Source of the DNA: Gemmatimonadetes bacterium 13_1_40CM_69_22
GTDB lineage: Bacteria; Gemmatimonadota; Gemmatimonadetes; Gemmatimonadales; GWC2-71-9
DNA: 45,641 bases
Direction: 5' to 3'
Assembly (NCBI GenBank): GCA_001917665.1
Contig: MNEL01000011.1
Coordinates: 1 to 45,641 of the forward strand
Shown: one piece after another, positions 17,071 to 24,978 of the stretch
How the letters are laid out: every line of letters starts with the position of its first letter
How positions within the stretch are numbered: position 1 is the stretch's first letter
Notes under the pieces: generated by a model
Told to the model about the DNA's origin: nothing
The model's input: only the letters and a program-made list of their open reading frames with translations
Database searches by the model: none
Made by a program: the position numbers and the translations under genes

Positions 17071-18242
17071 CGGTCGTGCTGCTCTTACAAACCGGGTCGG
17101 CCGCAACCCCGGGGCACGGCCCCGGGGTCGGCCTACCCCGGTCGGCAGCGTTTGACGCCGCGACGTTCGATCCCCTCGTCTTGGACGGCATCCGGCAGGG
17201 TGCGTTTCCGGGCGCGGCACTGGTGATCGGCCGGCGCGACACCATCCTGTTCGCCAAGGGCTACGGTCACCTGACCTGGTCCGCGTCGAGCCCCGCCGTC
17301 ACCGTCGACAGCACCCTCTACGACCTCGCTTCGCTCACCAAGGTGATCGCGACGACGCCGGCACTCATGATCCTGGTCGAGCGCGGCACAGTGAAGCTCG
17401 ACGCGCCGGTCGCGACCTATATACCCGAGCTCGACGGGACCGGCGCGGCGGGCGTGACGGTGCACCAGCTCCTCGCGCACATCTCCGGGCTGCGCGCCGA
17501 CATCCCGGACCCCGAGCTCAAGGCGCTCCCCGACAGTGCTGCCGTGATGCGGCGCGTCCTTACGGAGACGCCCCGCGTCCCGCCCGGCACGCGCGTCATT
17601 TACAGCGATCTCAATGCGATTTTGCTCGGTGAAGTGGTGCGGCGCGCGGCCGGCGAGCCGCTCGACCAGTTTGCCGCTCGAGAGGTATTCGCGCCGCTGG
17701 ACCTGCGAGAGACCCTGTTTCGGCCGCCCGGCCGGCTCAAGTCGCGGATTGCGCCGACGGGGTTGTGGCACGGCCACCCCGTGGCGGGAGTGGTGAACGA
17801 CGGCAGCGCATTCAAGCTGCGAGGGGTGTCGGGGAACGCCGGCCTCTTCGCGACGGCCACCGATGTCGGGCGCTTCGCCCAGTTCATGCTCTCGGGCGGC
17901 GCGCGCCCGGACGGCCGGCGCCTCGTGCGCCCGGAGACCGTGCGGCGGTTCACGACCAAAGCAGCGGACTTCGGCCACGGCACCGAGGCTCGCGCCCTCG
18001 GCTGGCAGGCATTGCCCACGGGTGAGAAGCAGTCGAGCGCGGGGACGCTGTTCGGCCCCAGAAGCTACGGCCACACCGGTTGGACCGGGACGTCGCTCTG
18101 GATTGACCCCGATCGCGACCTGTTCGTGGTGCTGCTCACGAACCGGGCCTACGCCCCGCGCGCGCGACGGCCGTTTACGGTCCTGAAAACAGTGCGCGGC
18201 CGGCTTGCCGACGCGGCCGCGCAGGCGTCCGATGCGCGCTGA
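17064..18242 (+). CDS. Serine hydrolase, class C beta-lactamase-like fold
   Basis: A 392-residue exported enzyme. A short signal (LAVVLLLQTGSAA) precedes the mature part. The catalytic set is visible: S-x-x-K as SLTK (about residue 90), Y-S-D (VIYSDLNAI) in the Y-x-N position, and HTG in GHTGWTGTS. The family includes penicillin-binding enzymes, esterases and D-aminopeptidases, so actual beta-lactamase activity cannot be claimed. GTG 17064 overlaps the AmrS stop by 7 bp; TTG 17061 is an alternative. A GC-rich palindromic element encodes ATPGHGPGV just after the signal. The DCC protein start lies inside its last codons. Confidence 0.88.
   Translation: MLAVVLLLQTGSAATPGHGPGVGLPRSAAFDAATFDPLVLDGIRQGAFPGAALVIGRRDTILFAKGYGHLTWSASSPAVTVDSTLYDLASLTKVIATTPALMILVERGTVKLDAPVATYIPELDGTGAAGVTVHQLLAHISGLRADIPDPELKALPDSAAVMRRVLTETPRVPPGTRVIYSDLNAILLGEVVRRAAGEPLDQFAAREVFAPLDLRETLFRPPGRLKSRIAPTGLWHGHPVAGVVNDGSAFKLRGVSGNAGLFATATDVGRFAQFMLSGGARPDGRRLVRPETVRRFTTKAADFGHGTEARALGWQALPTGEKQSSAGTLFGPRSYGHTGWTGTSLWIDPDRDLFVVLLTNRAYAPRARRPFTVLKTVRGRLADAAAQASDAR
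17105..17129. repeat. Palindromic repeat element, copy A (10-bp stem) inside the serine hydrolase
   Basis: Arms ACCCCGGGGC (17106-17115) and GCCCCGGGGT (17119-17128) with a 3-nt loop. The flanks AA and C match copy C near sufB. It is in frame and codes for the linker between signal peptide and mature enzyme. Confidence 0.75.
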
Positions 18243-18594
18243 GCGGCCTACGCTGATTTACGATGGCGAGTGCGGGTTCTGCCGGAAGTGCGTCGACCTC
18301 GTGCTGCGCCGGGACCGGGAACACCGGCTCGAGGTGGTTCCGTTTCAGGACCGGGAACGGGTCGCGACGTTCGGTATTCCGCTTCCCGCGCTCGCGGCGG
18401 CGATGCATCTCGTGCTCCCCGACGGGCGTGTGTTCGCCGGGGCAGACGCGGCACCCGAAATCCTGCGCCTGCTGCGGAAGCGGTGGCTTGCGGCCATCTT
18501 CCTGGTGCCCGGGGTGCGCCCGGTGGCCCGGCGGGTGTACGCTTGGGTTGCGCGGCAGCGGCGCTGCCTGGTGCGGGGCTATGCGGGCGACTAA
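18232..18594 (+). CDS. Thiol-disulfide oxidoreductase, DCC family
   Basis: A 120-residue protein opening with TLIYDGECGFCRKCVDLVLRRD, the YDGxCxxC signature of the DCC (DUF393) thioredoxin-like family. The CGFC pair is the likely redox centre. The rest follows the family plan, with a conserved Phe-Gln segment (VVPFQDRE) and a Gly-Ala-Asp-Ala stretch (FAGADAAPEIL). ATG 18232 overlaps the serine hydrolase stop by 11 bp, implying coupling. The redox partner is unknown; the adjacent MIP18-family gene hints at thiol or Fe-S chemistry but does not prove it. Confidence 0.9.
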   Translation: MRAERPTLIYDGECGFCRKCVDLVLRRDREHRLEVVPFQDRERVATFGIPLPALAAAMHLVLPDGRVFAGADAAPEILRLLRKRWLAAIFLVPGVRPVARRVYAWVARQRRCLVRGYAGD

Positions 18595-18633
18595 GCTTCC
18601 GGACGAGGCGGCATGATGCAGAAGGAGTCGTCC

Positions 18634-18945
18634 ATGACGGCACCGGCGGAGCTCACGCCAGAGGTAGTCCGCAAGGCCTTGCGCCAGGTGAAGGACCCCG
18701 AGCTCGACATGAACATCATCGACTTGGGCCTCGTGTACGACATCGCGGTCGTGGGCGGCGAAGTCGAGGTCAACATGACGCTGACCTCGCCCGGGTGTCC
18801 GGCCGGCCCGATGATCACGAACGACGCCTACAAGGTGATCCGTGCGCTCGACGGCGTGAAGGACGTGAACATCGAGATCGTGTGGGAGCCCTACTGGACG
18901 CCGGAAAAGATGGACCCCAAGGTGCGCGCGTTGATGGGGCTTTAG
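18634..18945 (+). CDS. MIP18/DUF59-family metal-sulfur cluster assembly protein
   Basis: A 103-residue protein. KDPELDMNIIDLGLVYDIAV, then EVNMTLTSPGCPAGPMI, is the MIP18 (DUF59) signature, with the conserved Cys in TSPGCPA. Relatives include SufT and PaaD, which help mature Fe-S enzymes. ATG 18634 is preferred to 18613/18616 because AGGAG lies eight bases upstream of it. Its TAG overlaps the RNase D stop on the other strand by 3 bp. It lies far from the suf operon here (35.1-41.0 kb). Confidence 0.9.
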   Translation: MTAPAELTPEVVRKALRQVKDPELDMNIIDLGLVYDIAVVGGEVEVNMTLTSPGCPAGPMITNDAYKVIRALDGVKDVNIEIVWEPYWTPEKMDPKVRALMGL

Positions 18946-20069
18946 GCGAGCGCCGCGAGCAGCGCGCTCCCCAGCACGTCGATCTGCCAGCGCCGGAGCT
19001 CCGCCACCCGAGCGAGCCCGGCGCGATCGTTTGGGACGGGGGTGGTCCGCGCCACCGCCTCGAGCGTGGACCGGCCGCACAACACGCCCGGGTCGAGGCC
19101 GAGCTCGGCGGCCGCCCGGTTGCGCACCGTTTTCAGCCGCTCGAGGCGCGCGTCGAACGTCGCGTCCCTGGGCGGCCGGGCGCCTCGCTCGACGTGCGGC
19201 AGCTCGGGCTCGGAGAGCGCGAGCGCCCGGCGGACGCTCTCGAGCAGCGCGGGGCCGTGCCGCTGCGCCAGGGTTGCGGGGAGCTGGGGGATCTGCGCGA
19301 GATCCGCGGGCGAGCGAGGCAGCGCTTTCGCCACGCCGAGCAGGGCGTCGTTCCCGATGATGCGGAATGTGGCTTTGTCCTGCTCACGGGCGACGGCCTC
19401 GCGCCAGCGGTACAGCTCGCGCAGCGTGGCGAGCGAGCGCGGCGCCAGCGCGCGCGCTCCCTTCACGCGCAGGAACGCGTCGGTGCCGTCAGGTGCCCCG
19501 GTCCAACGCAGCGACTCGAGGCGCGCGCACTCCTCCTCCGCCCAGGCGAGCCGACCGAGCTGGGAGAGGCGGTCGCGCAGCGCGTCACGCAGGGCGGGGA
19601 GGTGCTGGGTGTCGGCCGCCGCATATTCGAGCATCGCGGGCGGCAGCGGCCGGCGCGACCAGTCCGCCTTCTGGTGCTCCTTCGCGAGCTTCACCCCCAG
19701 ATACTTTTCGAGCAATGCCGCCAGCCCCACCGCGGGCTCGCCCGCCAGCTGGGCGGCGATGCGGGTGTCGAACACCCGCGCCGCGTGGAACCCGTAGTCG
19801 CGGTCCAAGATGCGCAGGTCGTAGTCCGCATCGTGGAACACCTTCTCAACGCCCGGGTCCGCGAGCAGCGCGCCCACCGGCGAGAGGTCGGGCAGGACCA
19901 GCGGGTCGACGATCGCCGTGCGGCCGCGGGTGGAGAGCTGGACGAGGAAAATTCGGTCGCGGTACCGGTGGAAGCTCGCCGCCTCGGTATCCGCCGCCAC
20001 CAGCGGCTCGCGCCGGAACGCGGCGACGGTTTCGGCGAGCGCCTCGGGCGTCCGGATGTAGCTATGCAC
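18942..20069 (-). CDS. rnd: Ribonuclease D
   Basis: A 375-residue 3'-5' exoribonuclease used in tRNA 3'-end maturation. All DEDDy residues are visible: D-x-E in VAADTEAASFHRY, Asp in KVFHDADYDLRIL, and Y-x-x-x-D in YAAADTQHL. Two HRDC-type helical regions follow (REAVAREQDKATFRIIGNDALLGVAKALP, and a second one near the C-terminus). Length matches the family. The start ATG 20069 is 18 bp after a small upstream ORF on the same strand, and its stop overlaps that of the MIP18-family gene. Confidence 0.95.
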   Translation of the reverse strand: MHSYIRTPEALAETVAAFRREPLVAADTEAASFHRYRDRIFLVQLSTRGRTAIVDPLVLPDLSPVGALLADPGVEKVFHDADYDLRILDRDYGFHAARVFDTRIAAQLAGEPAVGLAALLEKYLGVKLAKEHQKADWSRRPLPPAMLEYAAADTQHLPALRDALRDRLSQLGRLAWAEEECARLESLRWTGAPDGTDAFLRVKGARALAPRSLATLRELYRWREAVAREQDKATFRIIGNDALLGVAKALPRSPADLAQIPQLPATLAQRHGPALLESVRRALALSEPELPHVERGARPPRDATFDARLERLKTVRNRAAAELGLDPGVLCGRSTLEAVARTTPVPNDRAGLARVAELRRWQIDVLGSALLAALA

Positions 20070-20087
20070 GCGGTGCTCCCGTCCGGC

Positions 20088-20258
20088 TCACTCTTCCTTG
20101 CCCAACTGCTCCAGGCCGGCCGCGATCTCCTCGAGCGCCTTCGCGAGCGTCTTGTAGAATTCGGGGTCCGGTGGTTGGGGGGCGCCACCCAGCGGGTCGC
20201 CCGCGCATTTGCGGGCGGCGCGGGCCGCGTGGCGGATGTAGTCCGTGGAAACCCGCAT
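20088..20258 (-). CDS. Small hypothetical protein upstream of rnd
   Basis: A 56-residue ORF from ATG 20258. It has two helical stretches (STDYIRHAARAARKCAGD and EFYKTLAKALEEIAAGLEQLGKEE) joined by a Pro-rich turn, and is probably all-alpha. I do not recognise a family. Support is its position: same strand as rnd, 18 bp upstream, and its start is only 27 bp from the divergent PLP-enzyme start, leaving no room for a longer gene. GAGAG five bases upstream is a weak ribosome-binding site. Confidence 0.5.
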   Translation of the reverse strand: MRVSTDYIRHAARAARKCAGDPLGGAPQPPDPEFYKTLAKALEEIAAGLEQLGKEE

Positions 20259-20285
20259 CGCGACTCTCGGTTCTGAAGGTTGGCA

Positions 20286-21260
20286 GTGTCCGATCCGGAG
20301 CGACTGACTCGAAAGATACGCGCGGCGCTCGCTCCCTGTAGTCTGGGACGCTGGCCCACGCCCCTCGAGCCCGCCCCCGCGCTCGCGCGGACCCTCGGCC
20401 TGGACGCGCTGTGGCTCAAGCGCGAGGATCGCTCGGCGCCGCGCTGCGGCGGCAACAAAGTGCGCGGCCTCGAGTTGCTCCTCGCCGGTGCGCCGGCGGG
20501 GAGCGTGTTCGTGACCGTCGGCGGCACGGGCTCGACGCACTGCCTCGCCACCGCGGTGCACGCTGCGGCCCTGTCCTGTCGCGCTGCGCTCGCCCAGTTC
20601 CCGCAGCCCGAGACCGAGGCGAGCCGCGCCGTCGCCGCCGCCTGCGACGCGCACGCCGCGCTGGTGGTGCGCGCGCGCACGCGCGCGGCCCTACCGCTCG
20701 CGCTGCTGGGCGCGTGGCGCGGCGCGGGCCGCCTCGGGCCCCGGCGCTGGGTCCCCGGCGGCGGCGCGCACCCGCGGGCCGTGGTGGGCCATCTGCTCGC
20801 CGCCCTCGAGCTCGCGCACCAGCTCCCCGGCCCGCCCGACGCGATCGTCGCGCCGCTCGGCACCGGCGGCACGCTCGCCGGCCTGCTGCTCGGCGTCGCT
20901 CAGCTCGGCTGGCCGACCCGGGTGATCGGGGTGCGCGTGGCCCCGGTACTCGTCGCCAACCGCTGGCGCACCCTGCGCCTGGCCTGGGGCGCCCGGCGCC
21001 TGCTTGCGCGCCTCGCGGTGCCGCTCCCCGCGCCCCGGTCCCCCGTCGTCGTGGACGGCCTGGGTCGGGGGTACGGACACCCGTCCCCCGCGGGCGAGGC
21101 CGCCGGCCGCTGCGCCGTCGAGCACGGCCTGGTCCTCGACCCGACGTACGGCGCCAAAGCCTTCGCGTTTCTTATGGGACGTGGAACGTGCAATGTGCAT
21201 CGGGTCATCTTCTGGCATACGTTTGGCGTGCCCTCTCCCGTGCCGGAGCCTGGCCGGTGA
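20286..21260 (+). CDS. PLP-dependent ACC deaminase / D-cysteine desulfhydrase-family enzyme
   Basis: A 324-residue fold-type II PLP enzyme. LKREDRSAPRCGGNKVRGLELLL carries the PLP lysine (GGNK), GGTGSTHCLATAVHAAAL the substrate-binding loop, and APLGTGGTLAGLLLG the phosphate-binding Gly loop. The family deaminates 1-aminocyclopropane-1-carboxylate or desulfhydrates D-cysteine; which one cannot be told here. The start is GTG 20286 with GAAGG just upstream; TTG 20280 is possible. Its stop overlaps the thioesterase-hydrolase start (GTGA), so the two are coupled. Confidence 0.9.
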   Translation: MSDPERLTRKIRAALAPCSLGRWPTPLEPAPALARTLGLDALWLKREDRSAPRCGGNKVRGLELLLAGAPAGSVFVTVGGTGSTHCLATAVHAAALSCRAALAQFPQPETEASRAVAAACDAHAALVVRARTRAALPLALLGAWRGAGRLGPRRWVPGGGAHPRAVVGHLLAALELAHQLPGPPDAIVAPLGTGGTLAGLLLGVAQLGWPTRVIGVRVAPVLVANRWRTLRLAWGARRLLARLAVPLPAPRSPVVVDGLGRGYGHPSPAGEAAGRCAVEHGLVLDPTYGAKAFAFLMGRGTCNVHRVIFWHTFGVPSPVPEPGR

Positions 21261-22462
21261 CTGCATTCCCCACCGTCGAGCTGACGGTCTATCCCCACGA
21301 CTGCGACGCCTTCGGCCACCTGAATCAGGCGACGCTCCTGACGTTGCTCGAGCGCGCGCGCTGGGAGGCGCTCGCGCGCGGCCCCGGGATGGATCTGTTC
21401 GACCGCAACGGTGTCTGGCCGGCCGCGCGCCGGGCGGTGATCGACTACAAGGCGGGGGCCTACCCGCGCGACGTGTTGCGGATCGAGACGACCGTGGCGC
21501 AGCGCGGGACGACTAGCATGACGCTGCGCCACGTCGTCCGGCGCGTCTCGGACGAAGTCGTCATCGCGGAGGCAGAGATCGTGTTCGTCTGCGTCGACCG
21601 CCTCGGCCGCGCAACGCCCCTACCGGAGGAGATCGCACGCTTCCTCGGCCCGCGGACCTCCGGATCACATCAGCCGATCCGCATCTCGGTCGGGGCGGCC
21701 GAGCTCGCGGTCGAGGTCCGGGGCGATGGCCCTCCGGTCCTGTTGGTGCACGGCTTCCCGTTCGACCGCACCGTGTGGCGGCATCAGCTCGCGGCGCTGG
21801 CGCGCTGGAAGCGCATCGCTCCCGATCTGCGGGGCGCCGGTGCGTCCAGCGCCTCGGCCGCGGCGGACGGGTACTCGATCGCTCGCTACGCCGACGACCT
21901 GGTGGCGATCCTCGACGCCCTGGGCGTGGGCGCGGCGGCGGTGTGCGGGCTGTCGATGGGCGGGTACGTGACCTTCGAGTTGTTGCGGCGCTACGCCGAC
22001 CGGGTGACGGCCGTGCTGCTCGTCGATACCAAGCCCGACCCCGACGCCCCGGACGCGAGGCGCGAGCGCGACAAGCTCGCCGCGTTGACCGAGCGCGACG
22101 GCCAGGACGCGCTGGTGAGCCGGCTGTTGCCGAAGCTGCTGGCGCGGCAGACGCAGCCTGAGGTTGCGGAGCAGGTGCGTGAGATGGCGCGTCGCTGGTC
22201 GGTGCCGGGGCTCGTGGGCGCCCTGCGCGCGCTGCGCGACCGGCCCGACTCGACCGAAACGCTGCGGCAGATCCGGGTGCCGGCGCTGGTGCTCGTGGGG
22301 AGCGAAGATCAGATCTCACCGCCGGCCGCGGCACAGGCGATGGCGGCCCTGATTCCCAGGGCGCAGTGCCACGTCGTCCCAGCGGCCGGGCACCTGGCGC
22401 CGCTCGAGCAGCCGCTCGCAACCAGCCGGCTGATGGCGGACTTTCTGGAAGCGTTGCGGTGA
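21257..22462 (+). CDS. Fusion: hotdog (4HBT-type) thioesterase plus alpha/beta hydrolase
   Basis: A 401-residue protein with two enzyme domains in one frame. Residues 1-131 are a hotdog thioesterase (VYPHDCDAFGHLNQATLLTLLERARWEAL), the family that hydrolyses acyl-CoA or acyl-ACP. After a short linker, residues about 141-401 form an alpha/beta hydrolase: LLVHGFPFD oxyanion region, nucleophile Ser about 233 in GLSMGG, Asp in GSEDQISPP and His in AAGHLAPLEQP. Both look complete. The fusion suggests sequential action on one ester or thioester, which is inference. It has no signal peptide, so it should be cytoplasmic. A hairpin follows the stop. Confidence 0.88.
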   Translation: MTAFPTVELTVYPHDCDAFGHLNQATLLTLLERARWEALARGPGMDLFDRNGVWPAARRAVIDYKAGAYPRDVLRIETTVAQRGTTSMTLRHVVRRVSDEVVIAEAEIVFVCVDRLGRATPLPEEIARFLGPRTSGSHQPIRISVGAAELAVEVRGDGPPVLLVHGFPFDRTVWRHQLAALARWKRIAPDLRGAGASSASAAADGYSIARYADDLVAILDALGVGAAAVCGLSMGGYVTFELLRRYADRVTAVLLVDTKPDPDAPDARRERDKLAALTERDGQDALVSRLLPKLLARQTQPEVAEQVREMARRWSVPGLVGALRALRDRPDSTETLRQIRVPALVLVGSEDQISPPAAAQAMAALIPRAQCHVVPAAGHLAPLEQPLATSRLMADFLEALR

Positions 22463-22463
22463 G

Positions 22464-22494
22464 GGGCGCAACCCCCCGGGCTTGCGCCCGCGTC
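22464..22494. terminator. Hairpin between convergent genes; palindromic repeat element, copy B
   Basis: GGGCGCAA (22464-22471) pairs with TTGCGCCC (22482-22489) around a 10-nt loop. It sits between the hydrolase stop (22462) and the ferredoxin stop (22502), so it could act in both directions, but it lacks a U-tract. The stretch 22470-22494 resembles copies A and C of the AACCCCGGG-type element. Confidence 0.5.
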
Positions 22495-22501
22495 AGGGGA
22501 G

Positions 22502-22774
22502 CTAGCTGCCCTTACGCTGTGGCTTGCCTGGCGGAGTCGCGCTCTGAAAGACGTCGCGGTTCTTCGCGATGTAGGACTTCCACTGCGGCGGCGTGTCTTC
22601 CTCGGGGAAGATCGCGGTGACCGGGCACTCGGGCTCGCAGGCGCCGCAATCGATGCACTCGTCGGGGTGGATGTACAGCTGATCCTCGCCCTCGTAGATG
22701 CAGTCTACCGGACAGACATCCACGCAGGAGCGATCCTTCAGGTTGATGCACGGTTCTGCGATGATGTACGTCAT
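22502..22774 (-). CDS. fdxA: 7Fe ferredoxin, FdxA type
   Basis: A 90-residue electron carrier with [3Fe-4S] and [4Fe-4S] clusters. [23 protein letters not shown] and then [20 protein letters not shown] contain the Cys ligands in the order typical of FdxA proteins, including the family-specific [17 protein letters not shown] run. The tail ([12 protein letters not shown]) also fits. It starts at ATG 22774 with GGAG five bases upstream; TATGTT about 60 bases further upstream may be its -10 element. It is a single gene; the M50 gene further upstream ends at 22915, and 140 bp separate the two. Confidence 0.95.
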   Translation of the reverse strand: MTYIIAEPCINLKDRSCVDVCPVDCIYEGEDQLYIHPDECIDCGACEPECPVTAIFPEEDTPPQWKSYIAKNRDVFQSATPPGKPQRKGS

Positions 22775-22914
22775 CCAGGCTCCAGCGAGTCTCACGTCCC
22801 GACGGCGGGCGCATCCCGGCCGAATCGCAAACATAGAAGCGGGCCCACCCCAGTCAAGTCCGGCAGACACATTTGGTTGGAGACGAGACCAGCGGCAGGC
22901 GGGCCCGGCGCCGT

Positions 22915-23961
22915 TCAGCGCCGCGCCGCGCCGGCCACCGAAATGCGGGTCATGAGCGACAATATGGCGACGAGCCAGGTGTATTGCAGCAGGGCCGTTC
23001 CATCGGGCTCCTGCGCCGCATCCCCGAACCACGCAGCGGCCGCCGCCGCCACGAGCAGCAGTACGAGCAGGCCCTCCGACGTGAGCAGCCACGCCAGCCC
23101 GATCACGCCGACGGCGATCCAACGTTGCCTGCGAGTCAGCGCTCGGAACCCGCGTCCGCCATCGAGCTGCCACACCGGAACCAGGTTGAACAGATTGATG
23201 AACGCGCCCACGTGCGCGATTGCGCCCCAGATTCCGGCGCGCGTCGCGAAATAGATCGCGTACGCAGCCGCCGCGGCCCCCACGCCCCAAATCGGTCCGG
23301 CGAGTCCGACCCGCGCGTCTTCGCGGCGGTCGGTCGGGTACTGCTTGAGACGAATAAAGGCGCCCACACCGGGGATGAACATCGGCGCGGTCGCCTTGAT
23401 GCCGTAGCGGGTGAGTGCCTGCACGTGACCCATCTCGTGAATGTAGATGGACACGACGAAGCCCAGCGCGAACTTCCAGCCCCAGATCGTCCAGTACACC
23501 CCCATCGACAGGAGCATCGAGAAGAGCGTGCTCGCCTTGGTGAGCCCGAGCAATAACAGTTTGGCCTTGGTCAGCACAAAGACCAGGGCGAACTTGAACT
23601 TCGCGAGCAGTACGCCGATTGCACCGAGCCCTCCCGCCGCACCCTTGCCCAAGCGGGAGCCCTGCTTGCCGGCGGCCGGCTGTCGATCCACCGCGCGGCT
23701 CAACTCTGCGACGCGCGTGGCGACGGTTCGGTGCTGCGTCGTGTCGGGTGGGAGGAGATCGAGCGCCTGACGCCACGCGGCGAGCTCGGCGCTCGCGTCA
23801 CCGGTTCGCTTCGCCTGGTCCGCTTCGGCTGCCAGGTGCTTCAGCTCCTCGACGTGGACCAGCCGGTGGCAGGACGGGCAGGCAAGCAGCGCGGGTGCTA
23901 CCTGGGCGCCGCACTCAGGACAGACGGGTGGCGCCAACCCTGCAAACGGAGTGTCGCTCAT
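22915..23961 (-). CDS. Zinc-ribbon M50 (site-2 protease-type) intramembrane metalloprotease
   Basis: A 348-residue protein. An N-terminal zinc ribbon (CPECG and CPSCH, residues about 14-32) is followed by a soluble helical region of TPR-like character ([19 protein letters not shown]), then six or so membrane helices. The zinc site is [12 protein letters not shown] (HExxH) in the membrane, with the third ligand in [13 protein letters not shown]. Site-2-type proteases cut transmembrane substrates, often anti-sigma factors; no such partner is seen here. Start ATG 23961 lies 10 bp after the stop of the upstream zinc-ribbon gene, so they form a two-gene unit. Confidence 0.88.
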   Translation of the reverse strand: MSDTPFAGLAPPVCPECGAQVAPALLACPSCHRLVHVEELKHLAAEADQAKRTGDASAELAAWRQALDLLPPDTTQHRTVATRVAELSRAVDRQPAAGKQGSRLGKGAAGGLGAIGVLLAKFKFALVFVLTKAKLLLLGLTKASTLFSMLLSMGVYWTIWGWKFALGFVVSIYIHEMGHVQALTRYGIKATAPMFIPGVGAFIRLKQYPTDRREDARVGLAGPIWGVGAAAAAYAIYFATRAGIWGAIAHVGAFINLFNLVPVWQLDGGRGFRALTRRQRWIAVGVIGLAWLLTSEGLLVLLLVAAAAAAWFGDAAQEPDGTALLQYTWLVAILSLMTRISVAGAARR

Positions 23962-23971
23962 TCCGGAAAGC

Positions 23972-24763
23972 CTAGGCGGGAGCGGCCGGCGGGGCGCCGA
24001 CCTGGTAGGGTCCCGTGATCCGCAGCGCAACCGCTTTGTTCAACCGCCACGCCTCATACAGAGCAATGCCGATAATGAACAGTCCGATGATGTTGCTGAT
24101 CCCCGCGAGGATCGGCAGGGCGGCCGCCAATACGAACAGCGCTCCGACACCCAAGAGCACTCCACCCACGCCGACCTGCTTGGCCGGCGCGCGCGCGGAA
24201 TTGCCGGCGGTCGCCGGCCGTCCGGTCTGATCCGGTGCCGTGGTAGGGGCCGTGAGCGTCGCCGTGTCACCGGCCCGACGGACGCCCTCACTGACTATCG
24301 CTGCACGGCGGTCCATCATCGCCTTCACGATCTGCGGTATGTACGTCACCACGATCGCGCTGTAGGTGAGGACCATCGCCAATGCCTGGTAGCGCCAGCC
24401 GCCGCGCCGGTTCGATCCCTTGCGCACTGCACTGCCCACCAGCAGGCCGACGACGATGGCCACAATGGCATACTCGCTTCCCGTCGCGGCGGCGACGGCA
24501 TAGTAGAGCCCTGCGCCCGCCGCGGCTGCGAGGAACCCGAGCCCCAGCGCCTTCGCGAAGCGCGTGCCGGAGGTCCCGCGGTTCCGCTCGGCGATGATCC
24601 GGCTGCGGCACCGCTGGCAGGTCACGTGGCCGTTTATTTCGTAATAGGCGGTCGTGATAACCTGCTTGCAAACAGCGCATCCCGATCCGGTCGCCTGGGT
24701 CGCGCGCTCGGCGCGCTCGAACTGCAGATTGCCGCCGGTCGTCGCGGCTGCCTGGTCGCTCAC
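23972..24763 (-). CDS. Zinc-ribbon multi-spanning membrane protein, function unknown
   Basis: A 263-residue protein. Cys pairs CAVCKQ and CQRCRS (residues about 26-54) form a zinc ribbon resembling B-box or LIM-like knuckles (GHVTCQRC). It is followed by two or three membrane helices (FAKALGLGFLAAAAGAGLYYAVAAA, YAIVAIVVGLLVGSAV, LAMVLTYSAIVVTYIPQIV), a Thr/Pro-rich loop, and two more helices. The start is GTG 24763 with AGGAG seven bases upstream, preferred to the longer reading. I cannot assign a function. Its pairing with an M50 protease that also has a zinc ribbon suggests a shared task. A likely promoter, TTGCGC-17-AAGATT, lies about 35-65 bases upstream. Confidence 0.75.
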   Translation of the reverse strand: MSDQAAATTGGNLQFERAERATQATGSGCAVCKQVITTAYYEINGHVTCQRCRSRIIAERNRGTSGTRFAKALGLGFLAAAAGAGLYYAVAAATGSEYAIVAIVVGLLVGSAVRKGSNRRGGWRYQALAMVLTYSAIVVTYIPQIVKAMMDRRAAIVSEGVRRAGDTATLTAPTTAPDQTGRPATAGNSARAPAKQVGVGGVLLGVGALFVLAAALPILAGISNIIGLFIIGIALYEAWRLNKAVALRITGPYQVGAPPAAPA

Positions 24764-24890
24764 GGACGTGCTCCTGTCAAAGGGACGTGTCGGGGCGCGG
24801 CCTAATCTTTTATTGCGTCTCACGCGGCGCAATTAGCAACGTCACACCGGGGCGCAAGGGCCCGTGAAATCGGGAGTTGCCCGTCATTGA

Positions 24891-24978
24891 GATACTGATG
24901 GGTACCTGAAGTTGGGAAATGTCGCGCATCGCGTTGCAATGAGGATGCTAATAGGTATCTTAGATTCTTATGGGTATC
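24891..24978. promoter_or_regulatory. Three 16-bp operator-like repeats at the tetR promoter
   Basis: GATACTGATGGGTACC (24891-24906), GATGCTAATAGGTATC (24944-24959) and GATTCTTATGGGTATC (24963-24978) share GATnCTnATRGGTAYC, itself nearly palindromic. A promoter TTGCAA (24934-24939), 16-bp spacer, TATCTT (24956-24961) lies beneath them. Site 2 covers spacer and -10; site 3 covers the start codon at 24970. This layout fits self-repression by the encoded TetR protein. Site 1 lies toward the divergent zinc-ribbon gene. Confidence 0.75.
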
